Assembly (NCBI RefSeq): GCF_024168645.1
Contig: NZ_JALJWF010000001.1
Span: forward strand, 2,595,001 to 2,659,000
Source: Pseudomonas sp. GGS8
GTDB taxonomy: Bacteria > Pseudomonadota > Gammaproteobacteria > Pseudomonadales > Pseudomonadaceae
Length of the DNA stretch: 64,000 nt
Direction of reading: 5' to 3'
This document shows positions 42,691 through 52,796 of the stretch, piece after piece (within the stretch, counting starts at the first letter, position 1; each line of letters begins with the position of its first letter). The notes under the pieces were generated by a model. It was not told the DNA's origin. It ran no database searches and saw nothing but the letters and a program-made list of their open reading frames with translations. The position numbers and the translations under genes are program-made.

Positions 42691-43563
42691 TCAATAGAGC
42701 GCGGCAAACAGCTTGCGACGGTACGTGGTCACCAACGGGTGATCATTGCCCAGCAGTTCGAACACTTGCAGCAAAGTCTTGTGCGGCAAGCCTTCGTTGT
42801 AGCTGCGATTACGCATGAACAGTTTCAGCAAGGCTTCCAGCGCTGCATCGTATTGCTGACGGGCCAGTTGCTGGATCGCCAGTTGGTAGACCGCCTCATC
42901 GTCCTGCGGGTTTTTCGCCAGACGAGCTTTCAGGTCTGCCGCATCCGGCAAGTCCCTGGCCTGACCGAGAAACTGGATCTGCGCCTTGGCGCCGGCCAAC
43001 GCGGCCTTGTGTTCATCGGTCTTGACCGCGTCGAGTACGGTTTGCGCTTCACTCAGTTCGCCACGCTCGGTAAGGCAGCGGGCGTAGAGGATTAGGGCCT
43101 TGGCATTTGTGTTGTCTTCAGTCAGCAAGACTTTGAGCGTGGCTTCGGCGTCGGCGAAACGGCCGTCATCGAACAGCGCTTGAGCCTGTTCGAACGGATC
43201 GGCGGCGGCTGGAGGCGGCATTTGCACATGAGGTTCGAGCATCGTGCGCACTGCGGATTCCGGTTGGGCACCGGCAAAACCGTCCACCGGCTGACCATCC
43301 TTGAACAGCACCACGGTCGGCAGGCTGCGAATGCCGAAACGCGCAACAATGTCCTGCTCGATGTCGCAGTTGACCTTGGCCAGCAGAAATTCGCCCTGAT
43401 AGCTCTCGGCGATGGTTTGCAGCATCGGCATCAAGGCCTTGCACGGCGCACACCATTCGGCCCAGAAATCCACCAGTACCGGTTTGTGAAAAGAGTTCTC
43501 GATCACCGACTGGTCGAAATCGGCAGTCGTGGCGTCGAAAATGTACGGCGTTTCCTGACTCAT
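42691..43563 (-). CDS. cnoX: Thioredoxin-TPR protein (CnoX/YbbN type)
   Basis: 290 aa. Thioredoxin domain with a complete redox site WCAPCK (Cys38, Cys41); E. coli CnoX has lost the first Cys, so this one should be redox active. The C-terminal half is TPR-like (ADAEATLKVLLTEDNTNAKA). CnoX protects proteins under oxidative or chlorine stress and hands them to chaperones. The start is the ATG at 43563, the beginning of homology; the ribosome site is weak. Confidence 0.9.
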   Translation of the reverse strand: MSQETPYIFDATTADFDQSVIENSFHKPVLVDFWAEWCAPCKALMPMLQTIAESYQGEFLLAKVNCDIEQDIVARFGIRSLPTVVLFKDGQPVDGFAGAQPESAVRTMLEPHVQMPPPAAADPFEQAQALFDDGRFADAEATLKVLLTEDNTNAKALILYARCLTERGELSEAQTVLDAVKTDEHKAALAGAKAQIQFLGQARDLPDAADLKARLAKNPQDDEAVYQLAIQQLARQQYDAALEALLKLFMRNRSYNEGLPHKTLLQVFELLGNDHPLVTTYRRKLFAALY

Positions 43564-43660
43564 GGGGGATCTCGTAAAAGCGTGGATGAGGCCACTATAA
43601 GGCTTGGTGGGGGGCGGCTGAAAGCGGGGGTGATCCAACTCTTGCCCGCGAAGCTTTTTG

Positions 43661-44317
43661 CTAACCGCGCCGCGCGTGGTAAAGGCTCACATGCCGAAAC
43701 TCTTCGGGTTCGGCCAGGTCCGGCAAGGTCATCGCTTCCAGCATCTCGATGCGCCGATACAGCGGATGGCGAAAATCCCGCACCCGCGAATCCGCCACCA
43801 ACGCTTCCCGGCCACGGTTGAGAAACTCGTCGAGTAACGGCAGATTTTCCCGGTCGTACAACACGTCGGCCACCAGAATCAGATCAAATCGATCCGCTTC
43901 GGCGAAAAAATCCGTCGAGTAGCGCAGTTGCACATCATTGAGTTCGGCATTCGCCCGACACGCGGCAATCGCCAGCGGGTCCAGGTCACAGGCGACCACT
44001 TCCAGCGCCCCGGCCTTCACTGCCGCAATCGCGGCCACCCCGGAACCGGCACCGAAATCCAGCACCCGTTTGCCTTCGACCCAGTGCGGGTGTTCGGCGA
44101 GATAGCGGGCCACGGCCAGCCCACTGGCCCAACAGAAACTCCAGTACGGCGGCTCGTGGAGAATCCGCCGGGTTTCTTCGGGGCTGAAGGCGCGGTCCAT
44201 GTTGTCGCCGTCGATCAGCCAGAGTTTCAGCTCGGTACCCGGCAATTCACAGGCTACAAGCTGTGCGTCACCGAGCAGTTCACCCAACGCCTGTTGCAGG
44301 TCGAGCGGTGCAATCAT
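43661..44317 (-). CDS. Class I SAM-dependent methyltransferase (METTL21/lysine-type)
   Basis: 218 aa. SAM site VLDFGAGSGVAAIAAVKAGA and acidic CDLDPLAI after it, then DLILVADVLYDRENLPLL, which is the (D/E)xxY-type motif of protein-lysine methyltransferases related to METTL20/21 and PrmA. The ATG overlaps the stop of the YbaY gene by four bases. The substrate is unknown. Confidence 0.85.
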   Translation of the reverse strand: MIAPLDLQQALGELLGDAQLVACELPGTELKLWLIDGDNMDRAFSPEETRRILHEPPYWSFCWASGLAVARYLAEHPHWVEGKRVLDFGAGSGVAAIAAVKAGALEVVACDLDPLAIAACRANAELNDVQLRYSTDFFAEADRFDLILVADVLYDRENLPLLDEFLNRGREALVADSRVRDFRHPLYRRIEMLEAMTLPDLAEPEEFRHVSLYHARRG

Positions 44318-44778
44318 GGTGTTTTGACGAATTGCAGCTGACCCAGGGCCTGGGTCGTCGGCTGTGTGATGATTTGCGCCGGCAGATGCAGAATCAACTG
44401 CCCGGACTGGCTGGCGCGGCCGCGCAGTTCAACGCGAGCACCGACCGGGAAGGATTCGGGGTTGAAACGCAGGCGAAATGGCAACACCTGATTGGTACCG
44501 ATCAGGTTGGCACTGGCGAGCAATTGTTGCGGGCGATCCTTGTCGTCGATCACCAGCAGTGCCAGTTCGACTTCGGCATCGGCCGGCACGCCCAGCAGGG
44601 TGCCGCTGATTTCACGTTGGTAAGCCGGCAGCGGCCCGAGCTCGGCGGACGACTTGGCTTTCTTCTGTGCCTGTTGCGGCGCCGGGCCGGGCGTCGGTGG
44701 CTGGGGCTTGGGTGCATCGCTGCCACAGGCCACCAGCAGGCTGAAAAGACTGAGCAAAACGAGCGGTCGTAACGACAT
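44314..44778 (-). CDS. YbaY-type lipoprotein
   Basis: 154 aa. Signal with lipobox LVAC (Cys18), Pro/Gln-rich linker, then a beta-sandwich of the YbaY type (ISGTLLGVPADAEVELALLVI). Probably an outer-membrane lipoprotein. It is translated with the methyltransferase through ATGA overlap. The start is the ATG at 44778, the lipoprotein signal start. Confidence 0.85.
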   Translation of the reverse strand: MSLRPLVLLSLFSLLVACGSDAPKPQPPTPGPAPQQAQKKAKSSAELGPLPAYQREISGTLLGVPADAEVELALLVIDDKDRPQQLLASANLIGTNQVLPFRLRFNPESFPVGARVELRGRASQSGQLILHLPAQIITQPTTQALGQLQFVKTP

Positions 44779-44894
44779 TGGCGGCTCCGGCAAGGTGAAA
44801 ACATTATAGCTCGTCTGTATACCGCAAACCCTATGGCTTGTCTTGCCACGGGGATGCGCTACCATGGCCCTCCCATTTTTTGTTGCCTGCCACC

Positions 44895-45359
44895 ATGCAC
44901 TGTCCCTTCTGCGGTGCCAACGACACCAAGGTCATCGACTCGCGTCTGGTCGCCGAGGGCGAACAGGTGCGCCGCCGGCGTGAATGCCTGGCCTGCGGCG
45001 AACGTTTCACGACGTTCGAAACCGCTGAACTGGTGTTGCCGCGCCTGATCAAAACCGACGGCAGTCGCCAGCCGTTCGACGAAGAAAAACTGCGCGCCGG
45101 CATGCAGCGGGCGCTGGAGAAGCGCCCGGTGAGTGTCGAGCGCCTGGAATCGTCGCTGGTGCACATCAAACACAAGCTGCGCGCCACCGGCGAACGCGAG
45201 GTCAAATCCCTCGTGGTCGGCGAACTGGTGATGGCCGAGCTGAAAAAGCTTGATGAAGTCGCCTATATCCGCTTCGCTTCGGTGTACCGACGCTTCCAGG
45301 ACCTCAACGAGTTCCGCGAAGAGATCGATCGCCTCGCCCGTGAGCCGGTGAAAGAATGA
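44895..45359 (+). CDS. nrdR: Transcriptional repressor NrdR
   Basis: 154 aa, standard length. Zinc ribbon Cys3/Cys6 and Cys31/Cys34 ([15 protein letters not shown]), then the ATP-cone [23 protein letters not shown] region. It represses ribonucleotide reductase genes in response to ATP/dATP. It opens the riboflavin operon and overlaps ribD by four bases. Confidence 0.97.
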   Translation: MHCPFCGANDTKVIDSRLVAEGEQVRRRRECLACGERFTTFETAELVLPRLIKTDGSRQPFDEEKLRAGMQRALEKRPVSVERLESSLVHIKHKLRATGEREVKSLVVGELVMAELKKLDEVAYIRFASVYRRFQDLNEFREEIDRLAREPVKE

Positions 45360-46489
45360 CCACGCCCCCGGAACAAGCCATCCTCGATGCCCATTACATG
45401 GCCCGCGCCCTGGAACTGGCGCGCAAAGGTCACTACACAACGCACCCCAACCCGCGGGTCGGCTGTGTGGTGGTGCGCGACGGGCAGATTGTCGGCGAAG
45501 GCTGGCACGTGCGCGCCGGCGAGCCCCATGCCGAAGTCCACGCCTTGCGTGCCGCCGGCGACAAGGCGCGAGGCGCCACGGCTTACGTGACCCTGGAACC
45601 GTGCAGCCACCACGGCCGTACGCCGCCCTGCGCCGATGCGCTGGTCAATGCCGGTGTGGCGCGTGTCGTTGCGGCGATGCAGGACCCGAACCCGGAAGTC
45701 GCCGGTCGCGGCCTGAAACGTCTGGCCCAGGCCGGCATCGCCACCGAAAGCGGTGTGCTGGAAGGCGAGGCGCGCAAGCTCAATGAAGGCTTCCTCAAGC
45801 GCATGGAACATGGCTTGCCGTTCGTGCGGGTCAAGTTGGCCATGAGCCTCGACGGTCGCACGGCGATGGAAAGCGGCGAGAGCCAGTGGATCACCGGCAC
45901 AGCGGCACGTTCGGCAGTCCAGCGGCTGCGTGCGCAGGCCAGCGTGGTGCTGACCGGCGCCGACACGGTACTGGCAGACAATGCCCGTTTGACCGTGCGT
46001 GCCGATGAATTGGGCCTCGATCCCGAACAAACCGCCTTGGTCATGAGCCGTCCGCCATTGCGCGTGCTGATCGATGGTCGCCTGCGGGTGCCGCTGGACG
46101 CGCCGTTTTTCAAGGCTGGCCCGGCGTTGGTCGCGACGTGCATGGCGATTGAAGAGCAATACGCCAACGGTCCGGAATGCCTGATTGTGGCTGGCGACGA
46201 TGGTCAGGTCGACTTGCGCAAGTTGCTGGTTGAACTGGCTGCCCGTGATGTCAACGAGGTACTGGTCGAGGCCGGTCCGCGCCTGGCCGGGGCGTTTGCT
46301 CAGCAAGGGTTGGTGGACGAGTTCCAGATCTTCATTGCCGGCAAGTTTCTCGGCTCCACGGCGCGACCGTTGCTGGACTGGCCGCTGGCGCAGATGAAAG
46401 ATGCGCCCGAGCTCAAAATTACCGAAATCCGCGCGGTTGGCGATGACTGGCGAGTCATTGCCATACCTGCCCCAACGGTCAGCGTATAA
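45356..46489 (+). CDS. ribD: Riboflavin deaminase/reductase RibD
   Basis: 377 aa bifunctional enzyme. The N-terminal cytidine-deaminase-type domain has the zinc site His58-Ala-Glu60 and [11 protein letters not shown] (Cys83, Cys92). The C-terminal reductase has [12 protein letters not shown] and GPRLAGAF. It carries out the second and third steps from GTP to riboflavin. Confidence 0.97.
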   Translation: MTTPPEQAILDAHYMARALELARKGHYTTHPNPRVGCVVVRDGQIVGEGWHVRAGEPHAEVHALRAAGDKARGATAYVTLEPCSHHGRTPPCADALVNAGVARVVAAMQDPNPEVAGRGLKRLAQAGIATESGVLEGEARKLNEGFLKRMEHGLPFVRVKLAMSLDGRTAMESGESQWITGTAARSAVQRLRAQASVVLTGADTVLADNARLTVRADELGLDPEQTALVMSRPPLRVLIDGRLRVPLDAPFFKAGPALVATCMAIEEQYANGPECLIVAGDDGQVDLRKLLVELAARDVNEVLVEAGPRLAGAFAQQGLVDEFQIFIAGKFLGSTARPLLDWPLAQMKDAPELKITEIRAVGDDWRVIAIPAPTVSV

Positions 46490-46533
46490 TTCCCGGCTGC
46501 AGCCCAGAAGGCCCTGTTCTCGAGGAGGACTCC

Positions 46534-47199
46534 ATGTTTACCGGCATCATCGAATCCATCGGCAGTATTCGTGCATTGACCCCAAAAGGCGGAGATGTGC
46601 GGGTTTACGTAGAAACCGGCAAGCTCGACCTGAGCGACGTCAAACTGGGCGACAGCATTGCCGTCAACGGCGTGTGCCTGACCGCGGTTGAACTGCCGGG
46701 CAATGGCTTTGCGGCGGACGTCAGTCGCGAAACCCTCGACTGCACCGCCATGAATGACCTCAAAAGCGGCAGTCCGGTCAACCTGGAAAAAGCCCTGACC
46801 CCGACCACCCGTCTCGGCGGGCACCTGGTCAGCGGTCACGTCGACGGTGTCGGCGAAGTGGTATCGCGCAGCGACAATGCCCGTGCTGTGGAATTTCGCA
46901 TTCGCGCGCCGAAAGAGCTGGCCAAGTACATCGCCCATAAAGGCTCGATCACCGTCGACGGCACCAGCCTGACCGTGAACGCGGTCGATGGCGCCGAATT
47001 CATGCTGACGATCATTCCGCACACTCTGAGCGAAACTATCATGGCTTCATATAAGCCGGGCCGCCGGGTGAACCTGGAAGTTGACTTGCTGGCGCGTTAT
47101 CTGGAGCGCCTGTTGTTGGGTGACAAGGCCGCAGAGCCTGCATCCGGTGGCACGATCACTGAAAGCTTTCTGGCCGCCAACGGCTACCTCAAATCCTGA
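46534..47199 (+). CDS. ribE: Riboflavin synthase alpha subunit
   Basis: 221 aa with the two tandem lumazine-binding repeats (MFTGIIESIGSI; GGHLVSGHVDGVGEV). It dismutates two lumazines into riboflavin. GAGGAGG lies six bases before the ATG. It follows ribD by 44 bases; no FMN riboswitch fits in that gap. Confidence 0.97.
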   Translation: MFTGIIESIGSIRALTPKGGDVRVYVETGKLDLSDVKLGDSIAVNGVCLTAVELPGNGFAADVSRETLDCTAMNDLKSGSPVNLEKALTPTTRLGGHLVSGHVDGVGEVVSRSDNARAVEFRIRAPKELAKYIAHKGSITVDGTSLTVNAVDGAEFMLTIIPHTLSETIMASYKPGRRVNLEVDLLARYLERLLLGDKAAEPASGGTITESFLAANGYLKS

Positions 47200-47215
47200 C
47201 TGAAGGGGGTGCCTT

Positions 47216-48307
47216 GTGGCGCTCAATAGCATCGAAGAACTGGTTGAAGACATCCGCCAAGGCAAGATGGTCATCCTCATGGATGACGAAGACCGCGAGA
47301 ACGAAGGCGACCTGATCATGGCCGCCGAGTGCTGCAAGGCTGAACACATCAACTTCATGGCCAAGCACGCCCGTGGCCTGATCTGCATGCCGATGAGCCG
47401 CGAGCGCTGCGAACTGCTCAAGCTGCCGTTGATGGCGCCACGCAACGGTTCCGGTTTCGGCACCAAGTTCACCGTGTCCATCGAAGCCGCCGAAGGCGTG
47501 ACCACCGGTATCTCCGCGGCCGACCGCGCGCGCACCGTGCAAGCGGCGGCGGCCAAAGACGCCAAGGCTGAAGACATCGTCAGCCCCGGTCACATCTTCC
47601 CGCTGATGGCCCAGGCCGGCGGCACCCTGGCCCGCGCCGGCCACACTGAAGCGGCCTGCGACCTGGCGCGCATGGCCGGTTTCGAGCCGAGTGGTGTGAT
47701 CTGCGAAGTGATGAACGACGACGGCACCATGTCCCGTCGCACCGAACTCGAAGCGTTTGCCGCCGAGCACAACATCAAGATCGGCACTATTGCCGACCTG
47801 ATTCACTACCGGATGATCCACGAACGTACCGTTCAGCGGATTGCCGAGCAGCCGCTGGACAGCGAACTGGGCCAGTTCAACCTGGTGACCTATCGTGATT
47901 CGGTGGAAGGCGACGTGCACATGGCGTTGACCCTGGGCACCGTGTGCGCCGAGGAACCGACCCTGGTTCGGGTGCACAACATGGACCCGCTGCGTGACCT
48001 GCTGATGGTCAAACAACCGGGCCGCTGGAGCCTGCGCGCCGCCATGGCCGCGGTTGCCGAGGCTGGCAGCGGCGTGGTGCTGTTGCTCGGCCACCCGCTC
48101 GATGGCGACGTGTTGCTGGCGCACATCCGCGAAACCGCCGACCACCTGGCGGTGAAAAAACCGACCACCTACAGCACTGTGGGTGCCGGTTCGCAGATCC
48201 TTCGGGACCTGGGCGTGCGTAAAATGCGCCTGATGTCTGCGCCGATGAAATTTAATGCGATATCCGGTTTCGATCTGGAAGTTGTAGAATACGTGCCCTC
48301 CGAATAA
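47216..48307 (+). CDS. ribBA: RibBA-type DHBP synthase with degenerate cyclohydrolase II half
   Basis: 363 aa. The N-terminal 3,4-dihydroxy-2-butanone 4-phosphate synthase is complete (DDEDRENEGDL, GHTEAACDLARMAG). The C-terminal half resembles GTP cyclohydrolase II but lacks the CLTGDxFxxxRCDCG zinc cluster, so it cannot do that reaction. Riboflavin supply relies on the separate ribA at 51763. GTG start at 47216 with AAGGGGG six bases upstream. Confidence 0.95.
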   Translation: MALNSIEELVEDIRQGKMVILMDDEDRENEGDLIMAAECCKAEHINFMAKHARGLICMPMSRERCELLKLPLMAPRNGSGFGTKFTVSIEAAEGVTTGISAADRARTVQAAAAKDAKAEDIVSPGHIFPLMAQAGGTLARAGHTEAACDLARMAGFEPSGVICEVMNDDGTMSRRTELEAFAAEHNIKIGTIADLIHYRMIHERTVQRIAEQPLDSELGQFNLVTYRDSVEGDVHMALTLGTVCAEEPTLVRVHNMDPLRDLLMVKQPGRWSLRAAMAAVAEAGSGVVLLLGHPLDGDVLLAHIRETADHLAVKKPTTYSTVGAGSQILRDLGVRKMRLMSAPMKFNAISGFDLEVVEYVPSE

Positions 48308-48353
48308 TGACCGGCAGTTTGCGGGCCTGAGTTCGCGGCAAACACATCACTGA

Positions 48354-48376
48354 GGGACGCGTAGAAAACGCGTCCC
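48354..48376 (+). promoter_or_regulatory. Stem-loop between ribBA and ribH
   Basis: Perfect nine-pair stem GGGACGCGT/ACGCGTCCC with loop AGAAA, 23 bases before the ribH start. No U-run follows, so it is more likely a processing or stability element than a terminator. Confidence 0.6.
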
Positions 48377-48398
48377 GGCTCTTTAAGAGATCTAACGA

Positions 48399-48875
48399 AT
48401 GACCCTGAAGACCATCGAAGGTACCTTCATCGCCCCTAAAGGCCGCTACGCTCTGGTAGTGGGCCGTTTCAACAGCTTCGTGGTTGAAAGCCTGGTCAGC
48501 GGTGCAGTTGATGCCCTGGTTCGCCATGGCGTGAGCGAAAGCGACATCACCATCATCCGTGCGCCTGGCGCCTTCGAAATCCCGCTGGTTGCGCAGAAAG
48601 TCGCTCAGAAGGGCGAGTTCGCGGCAATCATCGCCCTGGGCGCGGTCATTCGTGGCGGTACTCCGCACTTCGAATACGTGGCTGGCGAATGCACCAAGGG
48701 CCTGGCCCAGGTGTCCATGGAGTTCGGCGTGCCGGTCGCTTTCGGCGTACTGACCGTTGATTCCATCGAACAAGCCATCGAACGTTCCGGCACCAAGGCC
48801 GGTAACAAAGGTGCTGAAGCTGCCCTGTCCGCTCTGGAAATGGTCAGCCTGCTGGCGCAGTTGGAGGCCAAGTGA
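48399..48875 (+). CDS. ribH: 6,7-dimethyl-8-ribityllumazine synthase
   Basis: 158 aa. Lumazine synthase signatures [31 protein letters not shown] and [17 protein letters not shown]. It condenses the RibA/RibD pyrimidine with the RibBA product. It overlaps nusB by four bases. Confidence 0.97.
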   Translation: MTLKTIEGTFIAPKGRYALVVGRFNSFVVESLVSGAVDALVRHGVSESDITIIRAPGAFEIPLVAQKVAQKGEFAAIIALGAVIRGGTPHFEYVAGECTKGLAQVSMEFGVPVAFGVLTVDSIEQAIERSGTKAGNKGAEAALSALEMVSLLAQLEAK

Positions 48876-49372
48876 TTAGCGACGATAGCGATCGTTTCAA
48901 CCCGCGCGATCCAAAGCCTGCGGATGCCGGCAAGCCATCGAAAAGCGCCAAGCGTCGTGAAGCCCGTCAGCTCGCGACCCAGGCGCTGTACCAATGGCAC
49001 ATGGCCAAGCAGTCGCTGAACGAGATCGAAGCGCAGTTCCGGGTCGATAACGATTTTTCCGATGTCGATGGCGCGTACTTCCGCGAAATCCTGCACGGGG
49101 TTCCGCAGTTCAAGACCGAGATCGACACCGCGCTCAAGCCTTGCCTGGACTTGACCATCGAAGAGCTGGACCCGGTTGAACTGGCCGTTCTGCGCCTGTC
49201 CACCTGGGAACTGCTCAAGCGCGTCGACGTGCCGTACCGCGTTGTGATCAACGAAGGTATCGAACTGGCCAAGGTCTTCGGTTCCACCGACGGCCACAAG
49301 TTCGTTAACGGTGTGCTCGACAAGCTGGCTCCGCGTCTGCGTGAAGCTGAAGTGAAGGCGTTCAAGCGCTGA
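48872..49372 (+). CDS. nusB: Transcription antitermination factor NusB
   Basis: 166 aa, all helical. Markers: [17 protein letters not shown] and a C-terminal [13 protein letters not shown] with [14 protein letters not shown] start overlapping the ribH stop. It works with NusE at boxA in rRNA transcription. Confidence 0.97.
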   Translation: MISDDSDRFNPRDPKPADAGKPSKSAKRREARQLATQALYQWHMAKQSLNEIEAQFRVDNDFSDVDGAYFREILHGVPQFKTEIDTALKPCLDLTIEELDPVELAVLRLSTWELLKRVDVPYRVVINEGIELAKVFGSTDGHKFVNGVLDKLAPRLREAEVKAFKR

Positions 49373-49390
49373 TTGGCGCTTGCAATCGCT

Positions 49391-50356
49391 ATGGGTGAGT
49401 TTGAGCTGATCCGTAACTTCTTCGCCGCCGCGCCTTGTGCGCAGGGCGGCGAAGGTGTTGCCCTCGGGATCGGCGACGACTGCGCCTTGCTGGCTGTTCC
49501 TCCCGGGGAGCAGTTGGCGATTTCCACCGATACGCTGGTGGCCGGTGTGCATTTCGCCGACCCCTGCGATCCGTTTCTGCTCGGCCAGCGCGCGCTGGCC
49601 GTGGCCGTCAGTGACCTGGCCGCCATGGGCGCCATCCCCGTTGCCTTTACCCTTGCCCTGACTTTGCCAACCGGGACTTCCGATTGGCTGGAAGCTTTCG
49701 CCCGTGGTTTGAACCTCATGGCGCAGAATTGCCGTGTGGCACTGGTGGGCGGCGATACCACTCGCGGGCCGTTGAGCCTGACCATGACGGTATTCGGTCG
49801 GGTGCCGACCGGTCTGGCGTTGACCCGCAGCGGCGCACGGGCAGGCGACTTATTATGCGTGGGGGGTGAGCTGGGTAACGGTGCGGGCGCATTACCGCTG
49901 GTGCTCGGTCAGCGGACTGCCGAAGCGGCCATCGCCGATCCATTGCTGGCCCATTACTGGTCGCCGCAACCGCAACTGGCGTTGGGCCAGGCGTTGCGTG
50001 GCAAGGCCACCGCCGCGCTGGACATCTCCGACGGCCTGCTCGCCGACTGCGGGCATATTGCCTTGGCGTCGAAAGTCGGGATTCGGGTAGAGCGCAGCAG
50101 GCTGCCGTTGTCGAAGGCGTTGCTGGCTTTCCTCGGTCAATCCGGCGCTGAGCAAGCTGCCCTGAGCGGTGGTGACGATTACGTGCTGGCCTTCACCTTG
50201 CCACCCGCCGAGTTGCCATCGTTGCTGGCGGACGGTTGGCCGATCCATGTGCTCGGGCAGGTTGTTGCAGGGCAGGGCGTGATTCTGCTGGACGCCGACG
50301 GACACGACATCACCCCGTCAATCCGGGGTTATCAACATTTTCGGGAGACACCGTGA
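49391..50356 (+). CDS. thiL: Thiamine-monophosphate kinase
   Basis: 321 aa. AIR-synthase-type fold with GIGDDCALL, STDTLVAGVHF, VAVSDLAAMGA and VGGDTTRG. It makes thiamine pyrophosphate, the cofactor of Dxs encoded nearby. The start is the ATG at 49391, where homology begins (GEFELI); ribosome site weak. Confidence 0.95.
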   Translation: MGEFELIRNFFAAAPCAQGGEGVALGIGDDCALLAVPPGEQLAISTDTLVAGVHFADPCDPFLLGQRALAVAVSDLAAMGAIPVAFTLALTLPTGTSDWLEAFARGLNLMAQNCRVALVGGDTTRGPLSLTMTVFGRVPTGLALTRSGARAGDLLCVGGELGNGAGALPLVLGQRTAEAAIADPLLAHYWSPQPQLALGQALRGKATAALDISDGLLADCGHIALASKVGIRVERSRLPLSKALLAFLGQSGAEQAALSGGDDYVLAFTLPPAELPSLLADGWPIHVLGQVVAGQGVILLDADGHDITPSIRGYQHFRETP

Positions 50357-50856
50357 CAGATCATCCCAAGCAGGTTCCGGCGGAGTTCGTACCGCCGTCG
50401 GTCTGGCGCAATCCGTGGCATTTCCTGGCGTTCGGCTTCGGCTCGGGCACCCTGCCAAAAGCGCCGGGCACCTGGGGTTCGTTGGTGGCGTTACCCTTTA
50501 TTCCGTTGTGGCAGATGCTGCCCGACTGGGGCTACTGGCTGATGCTCGGCATCACCATGCTGTTCGGTTTCTGGCTGTGCGGCAAGGTTGCCGACGATTT
50601 GCGCGTGCATGATCACGAAGGCATCGTCTGGGACGAAATGGTCGGGATGTGGATCACCCTGTGGCTGGTGCCGCAAGGTTGGTATTGGTTGTTGGCTGGG
50701 TTCCTGATGTTCCGCTTCTTCGACATCCTCAAGCCGTGGCCGATTCGCTGGATCGACCGGCATGTGCACGGTGGCGTCGGGATCATGCTTGATGATGTAC
50801 TGGCCGGGGTGTTTGCGTGGTTGGCGATGCAAGGGCTGGTTTGGCTTTTCGCCTGA
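50353..50856 (+). CDS. pgpA: Phosphatidylglycerophosphatase A
   Basis: 167 aa inner-membrane enzyme. Motifs FGSGTLPKAPGTWGSL, HDHEGIVWDEMVGMW and RFFDILKPWPI. The GTG start at 50353 has GGAG five bases upstream and overlaps the thiL stop. It dephosphorylates PG-phosphate. Confidence 0.95.
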   Translation: MTDHPKQVPAEFVPPSVWRNPWHFLAFGFGSGTLPKAPGTWGSLVALPFIPLWQMLPDWGYWLMLGITMLFGFWLCGKVADDLRVHDHEGIVWDEMVGMWITLWLVPQGWYWLLAGFLMFRFFDILKPWPIRWIDRHVHGGVGIMLDDVLAGVFAWLAMQGLVWLFA

Positions 50857-50878
50857 AGGCTGCAGTCGAGGACGAAAA

Positions 50879-51613
50879 ATGGCTCGCTGGTTGATGGTGA
50901 TGGTTTTTGCGACGTTTTGCGCACTTGCCCGGGCGGGTGAAGCGCCGACGACGCCGTCCGTGATTCACCTGGCCAGCGAAGCCTGGGAAGACTTTACCGC
51001 CGCCGATGGCCAGGGTTTGGGCTGGGACGTGTTGCGCGAAGTATTCGAGCCGGCGGGCGTCAAACTGGATATTCGAATCGAACCGTATACCCGCGCCACG
51101 GGCCTGGCACAGCGTGGCGAAGTGGACGCCTGCGTCGGTGCCTATCGGGATGAAGTCAGTGACCTGCTCTATCCGCACTGGAGTTTCGATACCGATCCGA
51201 TCTATGCGCTGGGCTTGTCCACCAATCCGGCGCCGACCGCGGAAAACCTGGGCAATTATCGATTGGCCTGGGTACGCGGTTACAAGTATCAGGCTTACTT
51301 GCCTAACGTTCAGCGCTATAACGAAGTCGCGCGGCGTGACGGGATTCTGTCGATGCTGATCCACAACCGCGTCGACTATTACATCGACGCGCAAGACGAG
51401 GTCAACTCCATCGTCAGCCGAGCCAAGGACCCGTCGCAGTTCCGTCGCACGCACATCGCGGATTTGCCGCTGTACCTGTGCTTCGCCGATACCCCTCGGG
51501 CCCGTCAGTTGATGGCATTGTTCGATCAGCGTATGGACGTACTGGTAAAAAACGGCCGGTTGAAACCGATTTTCAAACGCTGGAAGCAGCCTTATCCGTT
51601 TAAGGCGCCCTGA
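50879..51613 (+). CDS. Periplasmic solute-binding-like protein (SBP_bac_3 type)
   Basis: 244 aa with signal peptide ending ALARAG. Family 3 features: GLGWDVLREVFEPAG, LAQRGEVDACVGAYRDE, YRLAWVRGYKY. No transporter genes follow; such orphan proteins in pseudomonads often have a sensory role, but none is shown here. GAGGA lies six bases before the ATG. Confidence 0.85.
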   Translation: MARWLMVMVFATFCALARAGEAPTTPSVIHLASEAWEDFTAADGQGLGWDVLREVFEPAGVKLDIRIEPYTRATGLAQRGEVDACVGAYRDEVSDLLYPHWSFDTDPIYALGLSTNPAPTAENLGNYRLAWVRGYKYQAYLPNVQRYNEVARRDGILSMLIHNRVDYYIDAQDEVNSIVSRAKDPSQFRRTHIADLPLYLCFADTPRARQLMALFDQRMDVLVKNGRLKPIFKRWKQPYPFKAP

Positions 51614-51762
51614 ACGCACGATCCATTGTGGGAGGGCGAGAGGGCTCGATATCAAACTTTTTGATCGTTATGGCCGATAATTCAGCCTAAGCGTCTGCAG
51701 GAACGTGCTGTTACAATGCCGCCTCTGCGAATCTTCAGTACTTATAGATCAGGAGCACACCG

Positions 51763-52380
51763 GTGCCTGTCGTTTTTGTCGCCGCTTCCAAGCTGCCAAC
51801 GCCTTTTGCGCAATTCACCATGCACGGTTTTCTCGATGAAGAAAACGGGCGCGAGCACGTGGTGCTGAGCCTGGGTGAGATCGCCGACGGTGCTCCGGTA
51901 CTCGGCCGGTTGCACTCCGAATGCCTGACCGGCGATGCCTTGTTCAGCCAGCGTTGCGACTGCGGTTCGCAGCTCGAGGCGGCGTTGCAGGCGATCGCCC
52001 GTGAAGGCCGTGGCGTGTTGCTCTACCTGCGCCAGGAAGGTCGCGGCATTGGCCTGCTGAACAAGATCCGCGCCTATGAATTGCAGGACGGCGGTGCCGA
52101 CACCGTTGAAGCCAACGAACGTCTGGGCTTCGCCGCCGACCAGCGCGATTACGCCATGTGCCTGCCGATGCTGGAGCATCTGGGCGTGAAGTCCCTGCGT
52201 CTGATGACCAACAACCCACGCAAGGTCAAAGCCTTGACCGACATGGGCATTGTGGTTGCCGAGCGCGTGCCGTTGCACACCGGGCACAACCCGCACAACA
52301 AACTCTACCTGGCCACCAAGGCCAGCAAGCTCGACCACATGATGGGCAACGAGCACCAGGGCGAGGCTGACCGGGCGTGA
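51763..52380 (+). CDS. ribA: GTP cyclohydrolase II
   Basis: 205 aa stand-alone enzyme. Zinc cluster complete: [18 protein letters not shown] (Cys54, Cys65, Cys67), then [24 protein letters not shown] start at 51763 with AGGAG seven bases upstream. It starts the riboflavin path, replacing the degenerate domain of RibBA. Confidence 0.97.
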   Translation: MPVVFVAASKLPTPFAQFTMHGFLDEENGREHVVLSLGEIADGAPVLGRLHSECLTGDALFSQRCDCGSQLEAALQAIAREGRGVLLYLRQEGRGIGLLNKIRAYELQDGGADTVEANERLGFAADQRDYAMCLPMLEHLGVKSLRLMTNNPRKVKALTDMGIVVAERVPLHTGHNPHNKLYLATKASKLDHMMGNEHQGEADRA

Positions 52381-52796
52381 CCCGCGGTCAGGTACGGCGG
52401 CGACTGGCCGTCAACTGGTGGCAATACCTGGCGTTGGCCTTGGTGCCGCTGTTTGTGATCAACGGCGTATTCGGTCAAAGCGAGGCGATTCTACCGGCGC
52501 TGGCCATGCCGTTATTCATTGCCGGTGTGGCGTCGATGTTTGTCAGCCTGAAGTTCTTCGGCGGCTACAAACATGCGCTGATCGCGACCCAGAAAGCCCT
52601 CGACACCCCTGAAGAGCCTGCCGCCTGGATCGCCCTGGCCGTGAAACGCCGCACCGCGTTTCTGGTCGCCGGCCTGCCCGCCTGGATCGGCGCACTGGCA
52701 GTCTTCGTTGGTCTGGAAGCCGTGCCGCTGATGTTGCTGGCGTTGTCGACGGCGGTGCTGTTCTACCTCTACCGTATCCCGCGTCAACTCGGCTGA
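52377..52796 (+). CDS. Small inner-membrane protein of unknown function
   Basis: 139 aa with four predicted membrane helices, the first pair at about residues 15-60 and the last near [18 protein letters not shown]. Sometimes labelled MFS, but far too short for that. GTG start overlapping ribA by four bases; its stop shares one base with the next start. Confidence 0.85.
   Translation: MTRGQVRRRLAVNWWQYLALALVPLFVINGVFGQSEAILPALAMPLFIAGVASMFVSLKFFGGYKHALIATQKALDTPEEPAAWIALAVKRRTAFLVAGLPAWIGALAVFVGLEAVPLMLLALSTAVLFYLYRIPRQLG

Noticed and set aside
46490..46533. FMN riboswitch before a riboflavin gene
   Set aside because: The gaps before ribE, ribBA, ribH and ribA are too short or lack the conserved riboswitch core.
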